Shown: positions 1-12,925, numbered from the stretch's first letter. The stretch: DNA of 64,000 bases from Limnoperna fortunei (GCA_944474755.1 OX104122.1:24825714-24889713); one strand, 5' to 3'. The notes: a model not told the origin generated them from the letters alone. Numbers and translations: made by a program.

Positions 1-480
1 TTTTCCCTTCTACAGTCCGGTCTTGGAACTCACTAAATATGCATATTAGATATGCTCAGTCCAAAACTGGTTTTTAAAATCTTTTAAGACGTCAAAATTT
101 AACTTTTCGTATACCATCTTTCTTTCTTATTGGTGATCGTAATATAAATAAATATTCTACATAGTAACCTAAGACATAGGTGTAGCTCTTTAAAAGCTGA
201 CCTGTATAGAGTTAATCTGGCGAACGAACTTGGCTGTTCTTGTGGACATCCATTGGAACATGCAATCCATTATTTTCTAGAATGTCCCCTTTACCTAAAT
301 CAATGAGCTTTTATAGTACTTCAGCCTATTATAGCGGTATCAATCGAAGTCATTTTATTCGGATCACCCTTACTCAGTGATGAACGATATTTAAAATGTT
401 CATAGTTATATATATAAAAGCAAACGTTTCTGTGATTATTTTTTTATAATTTTGTTATTATAAACAAATAATCTTCGAAT
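1..480 (+). mobile_element. Decayed LINE, C-terminal part of reverse transcriptase ORF
   Basis: Reading forward with several stops and frame changes gives a WNSL-like start. Near 212-300 there is a cysteine/histidine tail motif (ELGCSCGHPLEHAIHYF followed by LECPLY), the pattern seen at the C-terminus of Jockey/CR1-type LINE polyproteins. Further in-frame pieces (LFGSPLLSDERYLK, then a YIKA-like end) continue to about 420. No intact ORF remains. The element is cut by the window edge, so only its 3' end is visible. The family assignment is by motif and is inference. Confidence 0.6.
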
Positions 481-1695
481 ATATGTACTCGCATCCTTGT
501 TACCTTTATACCTTGTATATTACATTTACTATCATATTAACTTGTATGCTTGTCACCCAGTCTCTGAGAATACTATGCAAAACTGTCCACAAGGGGTGTC
601 AACCAATTTTTTTGGGGATTAATTTTAGTGTGAATGGGCTCTACAAAAGATGTTTTTGACAAATTATTTCCTCTCGTATCCAAACCGTTTTTTGCAATGG
701 CCTGTTAAGTACCGGGAACCAGTTTTCCTGCTTTTCACACTTTTTTTTCATGAAAATATCACATTTTCGACAGCTAAAATTTTCAACTGAGACAACTAAT
801 TACAAAGAAAACATATTATGTCTCGAATAAGGTACAATTTTGTTTTATCTTTCAATGAAAAAAACACAATTATGTTTTCGGACAAAATGAGGAAATAGGG
901 GAGATAATCCTCTAAAACCCATGTATAGAAAAAGTCAAAATATGCACATATTCAAAATCACTGTATGATGCGCTTCAGTGAATATTTTCTTATTTCACTG
1001 GTTCTCTCTTTTCGTACCCTAATAGTGTTATTAATTGATGGCATGAAATTGCTGGGCAAATGATGTCAGGTATATGTGAGCATACCGCAAAGTTGGCCCA
1101 TTTTTCATTGTTTTTTCAATAAAATATTGATCTTAGTGCCAAGCTGAAATTAGTTTTACAAAAACATTTCATTATTTTACACCATTCTTTTATAGTCAGA
1201 GTTAATTAAACTGCAGACTTAGTCATTTTAGTATATAAAAAACAAACCTTCGCACAATTAATAAGTCCAATATTCTATTGAGGATATTACACTTCAAATT
1301 TTTAATGGTTCATTCAAACAAATTGCAGCTTATGAAAATGCTATTTTTTTCCCAATATACTGTTAGTTTATGATACATATGAACAAATAAACATATTGTG
1401 AAGTTTATAGTTACATAAAGTCATAACAATTCATAAATATTCTCTCTTTTTTACTTTATAAAGGGAGATAATTTGCCTGTTTTTTTCATTATTTAGGTTG
1501 ATGAGCTCTTAAAATTATTTTTTTATCGAAATATATCATTAGTTAACTGTTGTAGGCCAAAACTAGGTAAACATTTTGTCAATAACAATTTTCTCTGCAA
1601 TGGTAGTTAAGTTATAGGCCAATATTGTATCCTTCCAAGATTTTCGATAGATGTAGCATTTTTGTAATTTTTGAGCTATGGTTTGGTCACAATGT
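481..1695. other. AT-rich intergenic stretch, no gene seen
   Basis: No coding pattern, splice-linked exon or RNA gene could be read on either strand. It holds homopolymer runs of A and T only. Confidence 0.5.
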
Positions 1696-1719
1696 TACCG
1701 TCTCCCATGGGAGACGGTA
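1696..1719. repeat. 24-bp perfect palindrome
   Basis: The two 12-base halves (TACCGTCTCCCA and its reverse complement) meet without a spacer. It sits in otherwise AT-rich DNA. It could be a DNA-binding site or the remnant of a foldback element; the function is unknown. Confidence 0.8.
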
Positions 1720-3010
1720 TACATAGTCAAATGATGAACAGTATACGGAGTAAATGTATGTCTGTTACTTGATTGGGTGGTTCACCAAATCTATAAATAT
1801 CTTTGTCATATCATTGGTTTACGTCAGGATTGCAAAAGTATGTGTACTAAAAATTCGATATATTCTTGGGTTGAATCGGGATTGTAATCAGTATTTTTGT
1901 GTAGGAATGTTACGTTCCACATATTGACTTCTATTTCATGCAGTGCATTGGTCAGTGAACAATTAAAAGATAAACATTGCACCAAATTCTCCCTACTTTT
2001 AAAGCTGTTTGGGAAAAAACTGATATTTTCTGTATCATTATTTTCGCTCTGATATTTATGCAAATAGAACAACACATATTTTTACCGCTCATTTTGAACA
2101 TTTGTGAGGTAGTTTTCGTTTTTGGTTTAATTGACGACAGTTCTTTAAACCTCTCAATCACCAGTGGTTAATAATTTAGCGTAAACAATGTCCTTAAAAG
2201 GTACATTGCACACATCTACATATAAAGTACTGATACTTTAATAATACCCATGAAATGGGAAATGCAGCTAAGAGACGGTTAGCTTTTTAGAAAAGCTAAG
2301 CTTGTTCTATTTTTACCGACGACAGCCATTTGTTTGACCGGTGTTGTATAGTTATAGGTTCCCCCAATTTACGTATCCGGCCGGATACACAAAATTAACA
2401 TGTTGGGTCCGGGGTCTCTATAAGAATGAGTCGGCCCAATTTACGTATCCGGGTCGTTTTTCCTTCTTTATTTTTATTTTTCAAATATGAATATTCAAGT
2501 ACTTTCTACACAATAATATAATAATATATGCTCTGTTACATCTGGGTTATACATGTTAACAGGAACAATTAATACTTCCCTTATGTAAATGTATATTTGT
2601 TTGGCGGCGGTTGAAAATGCAAATAGTTTACATATTAAATAAATGTGCGAACACACTACTGACTTTCAAAAATGGAAAAAAAATATCGTAAGTGACAATA
2701 AAGTTCAATGCCTTGGGGGACTTCATATCACACCATTTACAATATGGACGCTGTCAGTGGCATAAACTGTAAGTGTCACCACAATTTGTACGGAAATGGA
2801 AAAGGAACGTGATCGCACCGTTGTTGTTTGTAAATATGCCTGGAACCTTATATGCACAAGTCTTAAATCGATGGCCTTTATAGTCTTTACCTCAGATAAA
2901 TGTCTGTATTATCTAATAATCCAATGAGTATCATTATCTCTTAAAACTCTATTTCCGCAGTCATGTTTACATACGTGTTCAACTTCTTCCTAAGCTTTTA
3001 AATGACAGAA
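1720..3010. other. Intergenic, short direct repeats only
   Basis: The motif AATTTACGTATCCGG occurs twice, near 2367 and 2436, flanking a GC-rich ATCCGGCCGGAT palindrome. Nothing else gene-like was seen; short ORFs here have no recognisable domains. Confidence 0.45.
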
Positions 3011-3014
3011 AATG

Positions 3015-3225
3015 GCAGACCCGTAAACTGTACATTTCATGGGTGGCCATAAAAGTAATATGAAAAGTGGACCTGTAAACTGTAAATTTTAGGGCTCCGG
3101 GGCTATGCAAAACAAAGTTGAATAAGATATGCGGACCCATTGTAAATTTCATGGGTCGGTGGCTTAAACGTAACTTAGAAAGTCGGACCTGTAAACTGTA
3201 CAATTTATGGTATGGGGCTATTAAA
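3015..3225 (+). repeat. Four degenerate copies of a roughly 52-64 bp repeat
   Basis: The block GGACCTGTAAACTGTA with ATTTTATGGG after it recurs at about 3016, 3069, 3133 and 3185. Between the blocks lie short segments of related composition. Spacing varies from 52 to 64 bases, so this is a decayed tandem array. Confidence 0.65.
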
Positions 3226-3539
3226 TTTATGTAAAAAAGTAGCCTACACAGGAGTTTACAGTGGAATTACTGATATTATTTCCACCCCGAACCTATAACC
3301 TGGTCTCCTGTTGCAATATTTTTCATTTACGCAAGCTACACTTTAAATATAACATCAGGTCAGGACCTTCCATATTATAAGCATTTTGATTGGTTGATAA
3401 TATGACGCCATTTAATATCACATGTACATGTCAATCTTTTTTTATAAAATTTCTTTATAAAATTTACATTATATTTTAACTTAACTTTTTTTTATTTTAC
3501 TCAAAAGCCCAATTAACGCTTTTGGTCATATGTTAAAAG

Positions 3540-5388
3540 TAAGCGCCAAGTGTCTACAGGTGTCTCGCCACTCGTTGACAAAAATGGATTCCTCCATAGT
3601 GACAGCCAACAGAAAGCAGAGATACTGAACACACAGTTTCATGATGTTTACACTGCTGAGGACCATCACAACTTTCCTGACAATGGAGATAGCCCATACC
3701 CATAAAGAAAAAGATAATTGTGAACAGCAACGGGGTGCTCAAACTTCTGAAGAACCTCAAAATACATAAAGCTACTGGACCAGACAACATCCCGGCTTCT
3801 ATCCTGAAATCAGGATCATACGAACTAGCTCTAATACTTTCACATCTGTACCAAACTTCCATCAACACCGGAAAAGTTCCAGCTGACTGGAGAGAAGCTC
3901 TCATCGTACCCATATTCAAAAAGGGTGAGAAACACAAAGCAGCAAAATATCGCACAGTGTCATTAACATTCATAGCCTGTAAAGTTTTACAGCATATCGT
4001 ACACAGCTTGGGCATTAACTTCCTTGTCGAACATCAGATATAAACAGACAGCCAACACAGGTTTAGAGCAAGAAGATCATGCGAGACCCAACTGATAACA
4101 ACAATAGAAGGCATCGCCAGCAAGATACTTACTGGAAGGGATCAAGTGGACCTTATTCGTTTACAATTTGCCAAAGCTTTTGACAAAGTTCCGCATCGTA
4201 TACTAATTAACAAGCTAGAGTACTACGGCATCAGACAGGAAAACCTAAGATGGATTCATTCCTTCCTAGAGTCGAGAAAACCACAAGTTGTCCATGAGAA
4301 CTGCAAGTCTATCCGTGCGGATGTACTTCCATGCGTACCACAGGGAACCGTTTTCGGACCCCTCCTTTTCTTGGTCTTTATTAATGATCTTCCAGAGGTT
4401 GTATACCACTCATCAGTCAAACTCTTTGCTGACGACTGCATCCTCTTCAAACACATTCGCAGTGACTCAGCTCAACTACAGTCAGACCTCAGTCGCCTTG
4501 AAGAATGGGAGAGTAGATGGCAGATGAAATTCCATCCGGAAAAATGTACAGTCATCAGAATTGGAACTAACAACAAATTCAAGAGAGAAACTAGGTACTC
4601 ACTTCATGGCCACACATTAGAAGTTGAAACAGCTAGCAAATACCTATGAGTTAACATCAGTGAAGACCTGAGTTGGAAACACTAAATAGAAGTAACAGCT
4701 AACAAGGCAAACAAGACCGTTGATTTTCTTACACGTAACCTCAGAGGCTGTAGCAAGAAAGTCAGAAATGCACCCTACACAGCACTCGTAAGACCAACAC
4801 TATAATATGCATACACAGCATGGGATCACCACACAGCTGAAGACATAAACCGTTTCGATCAGGTGCAATGGAGAGCTGCCCGCTTTGTCAGTAACAACTA
4901 CCACGACTAAACCCTGGATGCGTAACTCAGATGATCAGAGATCTTCAGTGGGAACCCCTACCAGTCAGGAGGACCAACCATCGCCTCTCAATGCTATACA
5001 AGATCCAGCATAAACTGGTAGATGTGGATGCCAGCAACATCGTCCAAACCAATGACTGGCGCATAAGAGGAAGCCAACGTTTGTACCAGCCGCGAGCCAA
5101 TCCAACGTCTACAAGTTTTCATTCTACCCTAGAATTATACAGGAATGGAACCGCCTACCAACGCCAGTGACAGACTCGCCAACAATGGAAGCGTTCCAGG
5201 CTGCACTACCTACTTATAGTGCAGCCCCACAGAGACAGTAGACGAGTTGTATATTTTTAGCCTGTATATAGTATGATTTTACATGTTCATAACAGCTATT
5301 TGGATTCGGCTATCTCACACAACGCCTGAAGGACATAATACATTCCAGTAGGAATCCTGTCCTTAGCCAGGAAGAAGAAGAAGAAGAA
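3540..5388 (+). mobile_element. 5'-truncated Jockey/CR1-type LINE with (GAA)n tail
   Basis: This is a non-LTR retrotransposon copy that has lost its endonuclease end. The reverse transcriptase can be followed from about 3557 (GVSPLVDKNGF, then QKAEILNTQFHDVYT) through KATGPDNIPASILK, the block PIFKKGEKHKAAKYR, and FDKVPHRILINKLEYYGI. After that come PQGTVFGPLLFLVFINDLPE and the catalytic box LFADDCILF (usual form YADD). The C-terminal part continues to about 5230. In-frame stops near 4041, 4648, 4683, 4803 and 4908 break it, so it is dead. The tail at 5371-5388 is six GAA units. The 3' microsatellite tail and the motifs fit the Jockey/CR1 superfamily. A Tx1/L1-type LINE is inserted in the tail. 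Confidence 0.85.
3720..4649 (+). pseudogene. LINE reverse transcriptase, palm and fingers, broken
   Basis: Two in-frame segments, 3720-4043 and 4146-4649, carry most of the RT core. The TGPDNIP block lies at the start, and the FDKVPHR, PQGT and FADD motifs lie in the second piece. A TAA near 4041 separates them, but the reading frame resumes in QHRFRARRSCETQL, a standard RT block. A second stop at about 4648 ends the thumb side. Compared with active elements the F of YADD-type boxes is tolerated, so the stops are the main lesions. Confidence 0.85.
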
Positions 5389-5539
5389 TTTGAATTTTCA
5401 ATACCCTTTATTAAATAAAACAATAAATCTCAGTAGTACAAGGTATCAAAAATTCAAGTAACATAAAATATAATCCTAACAAAATACATTATTTTGATGA
5501 GCTTTTTAACAATCTTGAAAATACATATAATTATATAGA

Positions 5540-8383
5540 TTGGTGAACAAAACCAACATCAATATCATTATTTAGAAAACGGTCAATCAATATACTCCAC
5601 TCCGGAGGAAAAGACGACCATAGTTAATCTAGATGTTGTTGGATACAACGTTCAGTATGAATGCTTAATATGCCAACAAGATCTGCTGCAGTTAATTTTC
5701 TTTTCAAACTTGTATCAAAAAGATCTTTAACTTTGGTCATACAAGCAAATACAAAATTTTCAAAAAAGGTTCATCGGTTTTAGGGTTAACTAATAAAGGG
5801 TTAAAAAACAAAGGTTCTTCTAAAATGTCTGCAACTGAGATGTAAAAACAATTGAACATCATAATTTAAATTAGAAACAGTAGACAAAAAATATTTACAA
5901 AAATAGTAACAAGGATGAACATCTTCACCATTCATTAATGTCAAAAATCTATACATAAATTGAATTTGAAAATCACGAATTCTAGACAAAATATGAACCC
6001 TGTCCTTCAGTACATACAGGAAGATATAACATTTCTTTGGAAACCCAATGTTTTCCTTGCCATAGAAAGAAAATCTACAAATTTGTTTTGAATGGCACTA
6101 ATAATTTCATCGGGCACGGCCACGGAATTTAATCGATGCCACAATTTTGACGCGGAGAGTAAATTAATTACAAACGTTCGTCCTCTAAATGAGAAACCAC
6201 GAGCAAATGGTTTCCACCTGTCAAGTTTGACAGTAATATCCTCCTCCATCCCTTCCCAATTTTGTTAATAAAAATCCTTATTATTTCCAACAAAAGTACC
6301 CAAAACCTTTAAACCTTTATTATTCCACTTGAGACAAAGTGGACAATCATTTCTATTTTTCCACTTCCCAGCCACAAACCTTCGGACTTTTGTAAATTAA
6401 TTTTTGAATTAAAGCTTTCTGGTATATATCTAACTAGAAAGACAACCTATCAAAATCAGAGTCCTGCGTTAACAGAGTATCCAAATTATCTGCATATGCA
6501 GATAAACAACTTTTCTTACCATCAGATAATGGAAGTTCAATGCCTGAAAGACCATCTTTTGACCTTAATTTATGCCAAAGAGGTCCAAGGCAGATAGCAC
6601 ATAATTGACCAGACAAGGAACATCCTTGTCGTATACCTCTCTTAAATTGAAAAGGGGAAGATAACGAATTATTAATTTTCATTAAACTATGTACATCTGT
6701 ATAATAGTTTTTTTTATACAGAATATGAAATAATCGCCAAAACCGAAAGCTTCTAATGTCTTCATCAAATAGCAATGATGAACACGATCAAAAGCTTTCT
6801 CTTGGTCAAGGGAAACAATAGCAAGGGGGATATTTTCCTGATTAGCATCAGAAATAAAACGAATATTGTCACTGATATGGCGACCGGGAAAACTTTGATC
6901 GATATTTAATATATCGGGTAAAACGGTACGAAGTCTTAGCGAGAAAGCTCTCGTTAATATTTTATAATCACAACAAAGAAGAGACACTGGTCTCCAGTTT
7001 TTCAACAAACTACTATCACCTTTCTTCGGCATCATCGTCAGAACGGCTCTTCTGCACGAAAGTGGAAGTATATTTTCTTCAATCGAAGTAACAAAAACTT
7101 CGTGGATATCTTTCCCAACGATGTTCCAAAAGGTTTTGTAAAATTCACTAGGCAGCCCATCAATACCAGTGGACTTATTGTTATTTTTTTTTAAAACGGC
7201 AGATGACAATTCATCATAACTTATAACACTATCTAATGTTTGTTTTTGGGTTTCATTTAGTGTAGGAATGTCTTTTAAAATCTCATTTTGACAACCTTCA
7301 TCTACAGGATCGGGGCTATACAAGTCAGAGTAAAAATTTCGGACAAGGGTTTTTATTTCCTGATCGGAATCAGTTATACTGCCATCAGGCAAGGTTAAAT
7401 GGGATAATAGTTTATTAGTACCACGTTTCTTTTCAAGGTCAAAAAAATATTTTGTAGGTTTATCTGAATCATTAACATATTTGAATCTTGAACGAACCCA
7501 AGCAACACGTGCCTGGATTCGTTCAAGTTCAGACAGCTGTTGTTGGTTCTCAATTAAAATGGTATTGAGATCAGGGTTTGCGGCAATATTTGATTTTAAG
7601 AATTGAATATCGCACTGCAAACTATCAAATTTACGTTTAAAATCATTACTCTTTTTAACAGAAAATTCTTGCGAAAGTTCCTTTATTTTATATTTTCCCC
7701 GATCCCACCAATCTTGAACTCAGATTTCTGTAATCGCCAAGAAATCCAGAAGTGATTAATCATATCAATATATGATTTATCGACCATTTCTCGACCAAGA
7801 ATATATTTTTTTCAATAAATTTGAAACGTTTAACAATATTTTTTAATTCATTACAAGAGTGGTGGTGGGGTTCAACATCCCCTGTCCTATCTAAGGAAGG
7901 ATTAGTAGTACAATTAAAATCACCTCCAAGAAATATTGGAAAGGAAGAATCAAGCAGATTCATTTGGTGTTTTAAACATTTCAAAAAGTCAAGTTTTTCT
8001 TTGGGACAGGTGGGGGAATAGACATTCAATAAATAAACAGTTTCCTCCTGTTATTTGATAGTAGCATGTAAAATGCGACCGGATAATATAAGTTTATGAT
8101 CTAGAATAGTATATTCTAAATTATTTGAAAAAAAACATATCGATAATCCAGCAGAAATAGTTGAGAGATGAGAGAACACTTTTTCTCCTCTCCATATCAT
8201 TTTCCATATACCTTCATCAGAAGGAATGGTATGTGTATCTTGAAGAAAAACAATGTCTGCATTTAATTTAGATTTCAAAGAATCTAATATAAAATATCTT
8301 TTAAAAGAGTCACGACAACCTTGAGTGTTCAGGGAAACTAACGAAAACCGGACATTACAATTGTAGTTGTAATGAAAATACAT
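5540..8383 (-). pseudogene. Tx1/L1-type ORF2: endonuclease and reverse transcriptase, broken
   Basis: The N-terminal endonuclease starts near 8383. It shows LNTQGCRD, a FLQDTHT box (LQETH in active enzymes) and FLGGDFNC, then has a gap around 7620-7760. The RT part shows NNNKSTGIDGLPSEFYKTFW, PKKGDSSLLKNWRPVSLLCC, LDQEKAFDRVHH, GIRQGCSLSG and AYADNLDTLL. The last is YADD changed to YADN, a loss of a catalytic Asp. A frame change lies at about 6682-6775. The C-terminal piece (6249-6007) shows WKPFARGFSFRGR and KLWHRL, and 5989-5801 shows RIRDFQIQFMYRFL. These blocks are typical of Tx1/L1-clade elements. Confidence 0.85.
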
Positions 8384-8438
8384 AACAAAAATGCATAATC
8401 AGGTGGACAATACATATTGACTTAGATATATTTTATCT

Positions 8439-9758
8439 CTAAGCATGAGTTTTCAGGTAAGTTTTTAATTTCTTGATCAACTTATTTAAACGGGCTTTCA
8501 GCTGTGAGGAGGACCCGGGATTTCGTCGATGGTCAACAAAATCTTGACATAGTTGTCTCAGGTTTGTGGTATATTCTAAACATTTTTCAACTGGCTTTTT
8601 ATTGCGTTTAAGTTCGACAAGAAGTCTATCCAGATCCTCGGTGGATAATTTTTGTTCTGTATCCACTAAGATTTGTGATAAAAATTTTGTTCCGATAAAT
8701 CAGAGGATATAGACTCAATGTCTACATTCTCGTCTTTATTGGTGTTAAGAATAGAAGGGGATGAAGGAGGCATATCCCAAATACTATTATCTTGATCAGA
8801 TACATTTGAAATTTTATCAGTTGTAAGGGTTTTGATACTAATAACTGAATCATTATTGTCTGCTGCTTTTCGTTTAACTGCAGATTTAACAGTCTCCAGT
8901 TTTTCAGCAGGGGGGTGTGAACAACAACAATGTCACTGGATTGGAAACAATAGACTGCTAAGATTTTTTCATAGTATTAACATGATCTGGGGTGATGGAG
9001 GCAGAATCACGGTCGGCAGAGTCTGAAGTAACAGACTGCCCCACTGTCCCTGTTGGCGGAACAGGTTCAGCTGTAAATGGTACATTTGTATTTGATTCCG
9101 ATTTATTGTCGGCTGAAGGTTCTCTGGACATCTGCTCTGAATGTGTCCTTTATGCTTACATTTAAAACAAACAACATCATCATTAAAAAATATTCTGTAG
9201 TTTTGTCTTTGATAAAACATATAAATATTCTGGTAATACAACATTAGGGTGAGGAATAAGTGAAACTTGTCTTCTAAAGGACTTTACATGTTTTAGTGCC
9301 GGTATTTTAATGCCTAGTGCAATAGGTTTAATGTCGGAAATGATACGGCCATAGCGCATCATCTTCCAATAAGTCATTCGGAATAAAAGGGGGGCAGTTA
9401 GTTACTTTCTTAGGGATTTAGCCACTATATTTTCAGGCTTTACAACAGTAGCAATAGCAACAGCATATTGCTCAATAGAAATAGACTGTATGTTGGTTAA
9501 CTTTACGCCATGTTTCCTTGACACAAAACCGAACGGTTTATGCCCAAATGATGGCATGTCATCGCTCTATTCAGATCCTACACTTTCTCGAACAGATTCT
9601 ACATTATTTCCGGTTGACAAAAGTGAACTTTTTAATCTGGAACTTTCTCCACGCGAATTAACAAGATTACTACCATTAGCCTGGGGCACGGATTTTACAC
9701 CTACCTTGTTTGGCATTGTTCTCTTAATTAAATTAAGATCTCTATTGTCCGACGCCAT
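8439..9758 (-). pseudogene. Tx1/L1-type ORF1 (gag-like, CCHC zinc knuckle), broken
   Basis: The likely start is the ATG in MASDNRDLNLIKR near 9758. A low-complexity Ser/Asn/Arg-rich N-terminus follows. Around 9183-9377 there is a folded-looking block, then the CFKCKHKGHIQSRC zinc knuckle near 9140-9180. The C-terminal segment 8666-8439 (MDTEQKLSTEDLDRLL onward) is charged and probably helical, ending at a stop at 8439. The segments are in different frames, so at least two frameshifts have occurred. ORF1 proteins of this type bind the element RNA. Confidence 0.7.
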
Positions 9759-9982
9759 CTTTAAACCAAAAATTAAACCAATAAACAAAAATAAAATCCA
9801 CAAAAAGCTCAGCAATCCGAGATATAAATACGAAAAACACCCCACAAAATGAAAGAGCTTCTTCTTCTGAACACAACAATACAAATATTTACGAACCACA
9901 ATACAAAATAACAAATAAATAAATGATTTGAGCGGAGCTCCGGAAAACACGTCCTATCCCTTCAAGAAGAATAAGAAGAAGA

Positions 9983-12299
9983 TGTGTACAGTATTTCGGA
10001 ATAAAATGGAAACTTGATTCACATGGCATCCATTCCATTATCTTTCATTGTTCAATCTGTTCATTTCTTTCTCAACACTCTACAATTTCAATGATGTTCA
10101 GAAAATCAGGACCATCTGAAACATCAACCTCAGTTATCAACGATTTTTTGGACTCGGCATGTTTGCTTACTTCATAGTGAATATGCCAAAGAGACTGCGT
10201 ATTTGGATTTTTATTACACGATAGCCATTCACTTGGAACAACTTTCTAGTTTCATCTGGGTTTCTGTGTTTTCTAAGCTTGTCACTTACTTATTCATAAG
10301 ATGATCTTTTCACCCTCACAAATTATTTCATAAATTGCTTCACATTTTTTGTAACAACCTTTCTTTTGTCTTTCTTACATTGTGATAATGTTGTGTAATG
10401 GCTGGGAGATTGCTTTAAATGTTGGAAGTTCACATGAATGATGGTCAAATTTGTACAAAAAACAATAATTCACTTGGTTTTTCAGTTCCACTCGTTTGTT
10501 TATGGTTACATGAAATGGAAAGTTTATAAATGGGAGGTAATTCGAGGTGATGCGAAAACACTGACTTTTATTGCAGTTTATTATTTATATGTATTTATAC
10601 AGCAAATAATGTTACTATTTCTACAGCTGTTACAGAAGTGAATATATATAGAAGGCTTATACTTTCACATAACTACCTTATTGCAACATCCATCAAATCT
10701 TATATTTAGTTAGAATCTTTGGAAAACACATAAATGTTTTATAAAAATATGATGAAAATAACCTGTTATTTATTCATTTTATGATAAAATATAAATAAAT
10801 ATGCAAGTTTTTTGTTTATTATCAATTCATTAATACACATTGAACCTTAATTATGTTTATAAAGATTAATCAATAGAAAAATAAAGAGAATTCCTATGAA
10901 GAAAGTCAAAATTTTTGTGGAATTCATCGTATTTAAGAATGGTTGCCATGGCAACATGCAATAATTGCCCGGCAAAAAAATCATACAGTAAGTAGAAAGG
11001 ATCATGGGGAAAATATGACACTTATTTGTTGTAAATAAAAGCACTACTTCAAAAGATAATTTCGTTTGATTATGCATAGAAATCCAGTTTTTCTTTTTTG
11101 TCCAATTCTTGATCATTTAGAGTTAGATTTTGTATTAGAAAACAAAAATTTTTTTTAACCTAGTATAGATTTTTCACATAAACCCTGTTCAGCCTGCAAA
11201 GTTTCATTAAAATCGGATAACCTACCTTGTGGACTCATTTTAAGGAAATTGCATGGTTTTCTCAGAGACTAGGTGTTGTATGGTATGTTCTTCCTTAACG
11301 TTATTATTTTATGTATTTTTGCTACTTCCTTGTATTTATTTATAGTACATGTTCTACTTGCTGTATGGCTACCGTATATCAGGACAATGCGGACCGTTTT
11401 ATTATGATTACCGATATTAAGTTTACAAAGATAATGATAATGTATTCATGCTTTTTACAGCCGACTTTTGCATGTTTTTGTTTGTTTGTTTGTTTGTTAT
11501 TTTTGTTTTTATGTATAAGGTTTGTATTTACAGTCGACTTTTGTATCTAGCATTATTATTCTACTTCAAGCTATTATAAAAAATATATAAGTTTTTGTTT
11601 CATATTTTATTTTATTTATTATCATAATCAAATATCATAACAAGCATAACAATTTAACAGTCAAAATATACATCGATTACAAAGTTAAATAGCACAATGT
11701 TCAGCACAAGGAACGAGTCAATAGTCTAATACCCTGGGTCTCTCTTGTCTCGGCGTTGTCGTCGACGGAGTTTACCCTCACTGATAAGCTTAAGCTGGAG
11801 TGGGATCTTAATTATCGGCCTCTCTGTAAAGTAGCTGTAGAAGTACTAGTATATAGAACTGTAGGTTCCCTTCACCAGCATGGGTGTTGATACGGTTGTG
11901 CTAGCCCTCCACATCGTTGTTGGTTCGAACTGACTTTAAAAACACGCTCCAAGCTGATACGGTCCATACTGTAATGTCTTCGACGTATGTCAGCAACTTT
12001 TGGGCTTGTTGGCTTTGTATGTGAGCACTTGTCGTCTGGAATCATACACGCTGAAATCCTTTGATGTTTCTGTTTAATTAATTTAAATAATAACCATAAA
12101 CAACACTTTTTTTACTTTTATCTCGTTTTACTAGTTCAGTCTAATTATTTTACGATATTAAATTGAACAACATAAACCAATAAATTAAATGGGATAATTA
12201 AGAGAAATTAAAGGGAATTAAGTGTTTTATTTTTTTTCTATTTAATATTATTATTACTTTTTATTTGTATCACTTTTAATATAAAAATAATTTCATTGA
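9983..12299. other. Intergenic; possible minus-strand coding relic and a (TGTT)n tract
   Basis: On the minus strand, about 10400-10050, short in-frame pieces (KHRNPDETRKLFQ, LWHIHYEVSKHAESKKSL, ITEVDVSDGPDFL) look protein-like but are split by stops. I do not recognise the family. A TGTT microsatellite lies at about 11478-11500. The rest is AT-rich with no gene seen. Confidence 0.4.
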
Positions 12300-12364
12300 C
12301 ATACGGTCCGAATAGTCCTGACATATGGTCCGAATTGACCTGATATACGGTCCCAATTTTCTGG
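12299..12364 (+). repeat. Three tandem copies of a 22-bp unit
   Basis: The unit CATACGGTCCGAAT plus an 8-base TGACCTGA-like spacer is repeated three times with a few changes. It lies directly before LINE-derived sequence. Confidence 0.7.
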
Positions 12365-12399
12365 GGGCCGAATTGTCTGGTACCCTTATTAATTACAGA

Positions 12400-12925
12400 C
12401 TTACGTTATTACATTTGTTTAAATGAAAATAAACTTATCTCTGATTCACAGTGTGGTTTTAGACTGCAGAGTAAACAATGTTTGCTTTAAGCAGTTTAAT
12501 TGACTTGTATCTAATTAAAGAGAAAAATGTACTATACATTTGTAGATTTAAGAGGGCGTGTGATAAAGTTATACATGAGGATTATGATAAAAATGTTTTC
12601 AAAAACAGGAAAATGTCTAATTATTTTTAAGGATATGCTAAAAAAAGATGAAATCTTGTGTTTGTAAACAGGGAGTCAAAAAAGCCTGTTAAACTGTATA
12701 TTACAACATTGCGACCCTCAATCTATCTGACTATAGACTTTTGTGTTCTTTAGTATCTTCCATTCTTTTATATGGCAGCAAAGTATTAGGGATTGATAAA
12801 AAATTACAATATTGAAAAAGTTAATTTGCAGTTTTGATACAGAGTACCTGAAGTGAGAATTATAAGTCCCAAATTATTTGTATACAAAGAACTTGGACGA
12901 CAACCCTTAGATATTAAATAAAATA
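12400..12925 (+). mobile_element. Decayed CR1-like LINE reverse transcriptase fragments
   Basis: Frame-broken pieces read LISDSQCGFRLQ, then LIDLYLIKEKNVLY, then a VDFKKAFDKV-like block (CRFKRACDKVIHEDYD). A later piece near 12760-12915 reads SSILLYGSKVLG and FVYKELGRQPLDIK, the C-terminal region of the same kind of polyprotein. The middle (YADD region) is deleted. It appears to be the same family as the fragment at 50143-51940. Confidence 0.65.

Larger units (their letters stand above)
5390..9963 (-). mobile_element. Near full-length but inactive Tx1/L1-type LINE inserted in GAA tract
   Basis: Read on the minus strand this is a two-ORF non-LTR element. ORF1 carries a CCHC knuckle (9567-8439). 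ORF2 carries an APE-type endonuclease (8383-7760), a reverse transcriptase (7620-6434) and a C-terminal domain (to about 5800). The left flank is (GAA)6 at 5371-5388 and the right flank is a GAA-like tract at 9964-9982. AAGAAGAAT is present at both edges (5381-5389 and 9964-9972), consistent with a target-site duplication or with the repeat itself. Frame breaks and a YADN catalytic box show that it is dead. About 4.57 kb with both ORFs present suggests it is close to full length. Confidence 0.85.

Noticed and set aside
3554..4015. 153-residue ORF on the minus strand
   Set aside because: It is the antisense of the LINE reverse transcriptase.
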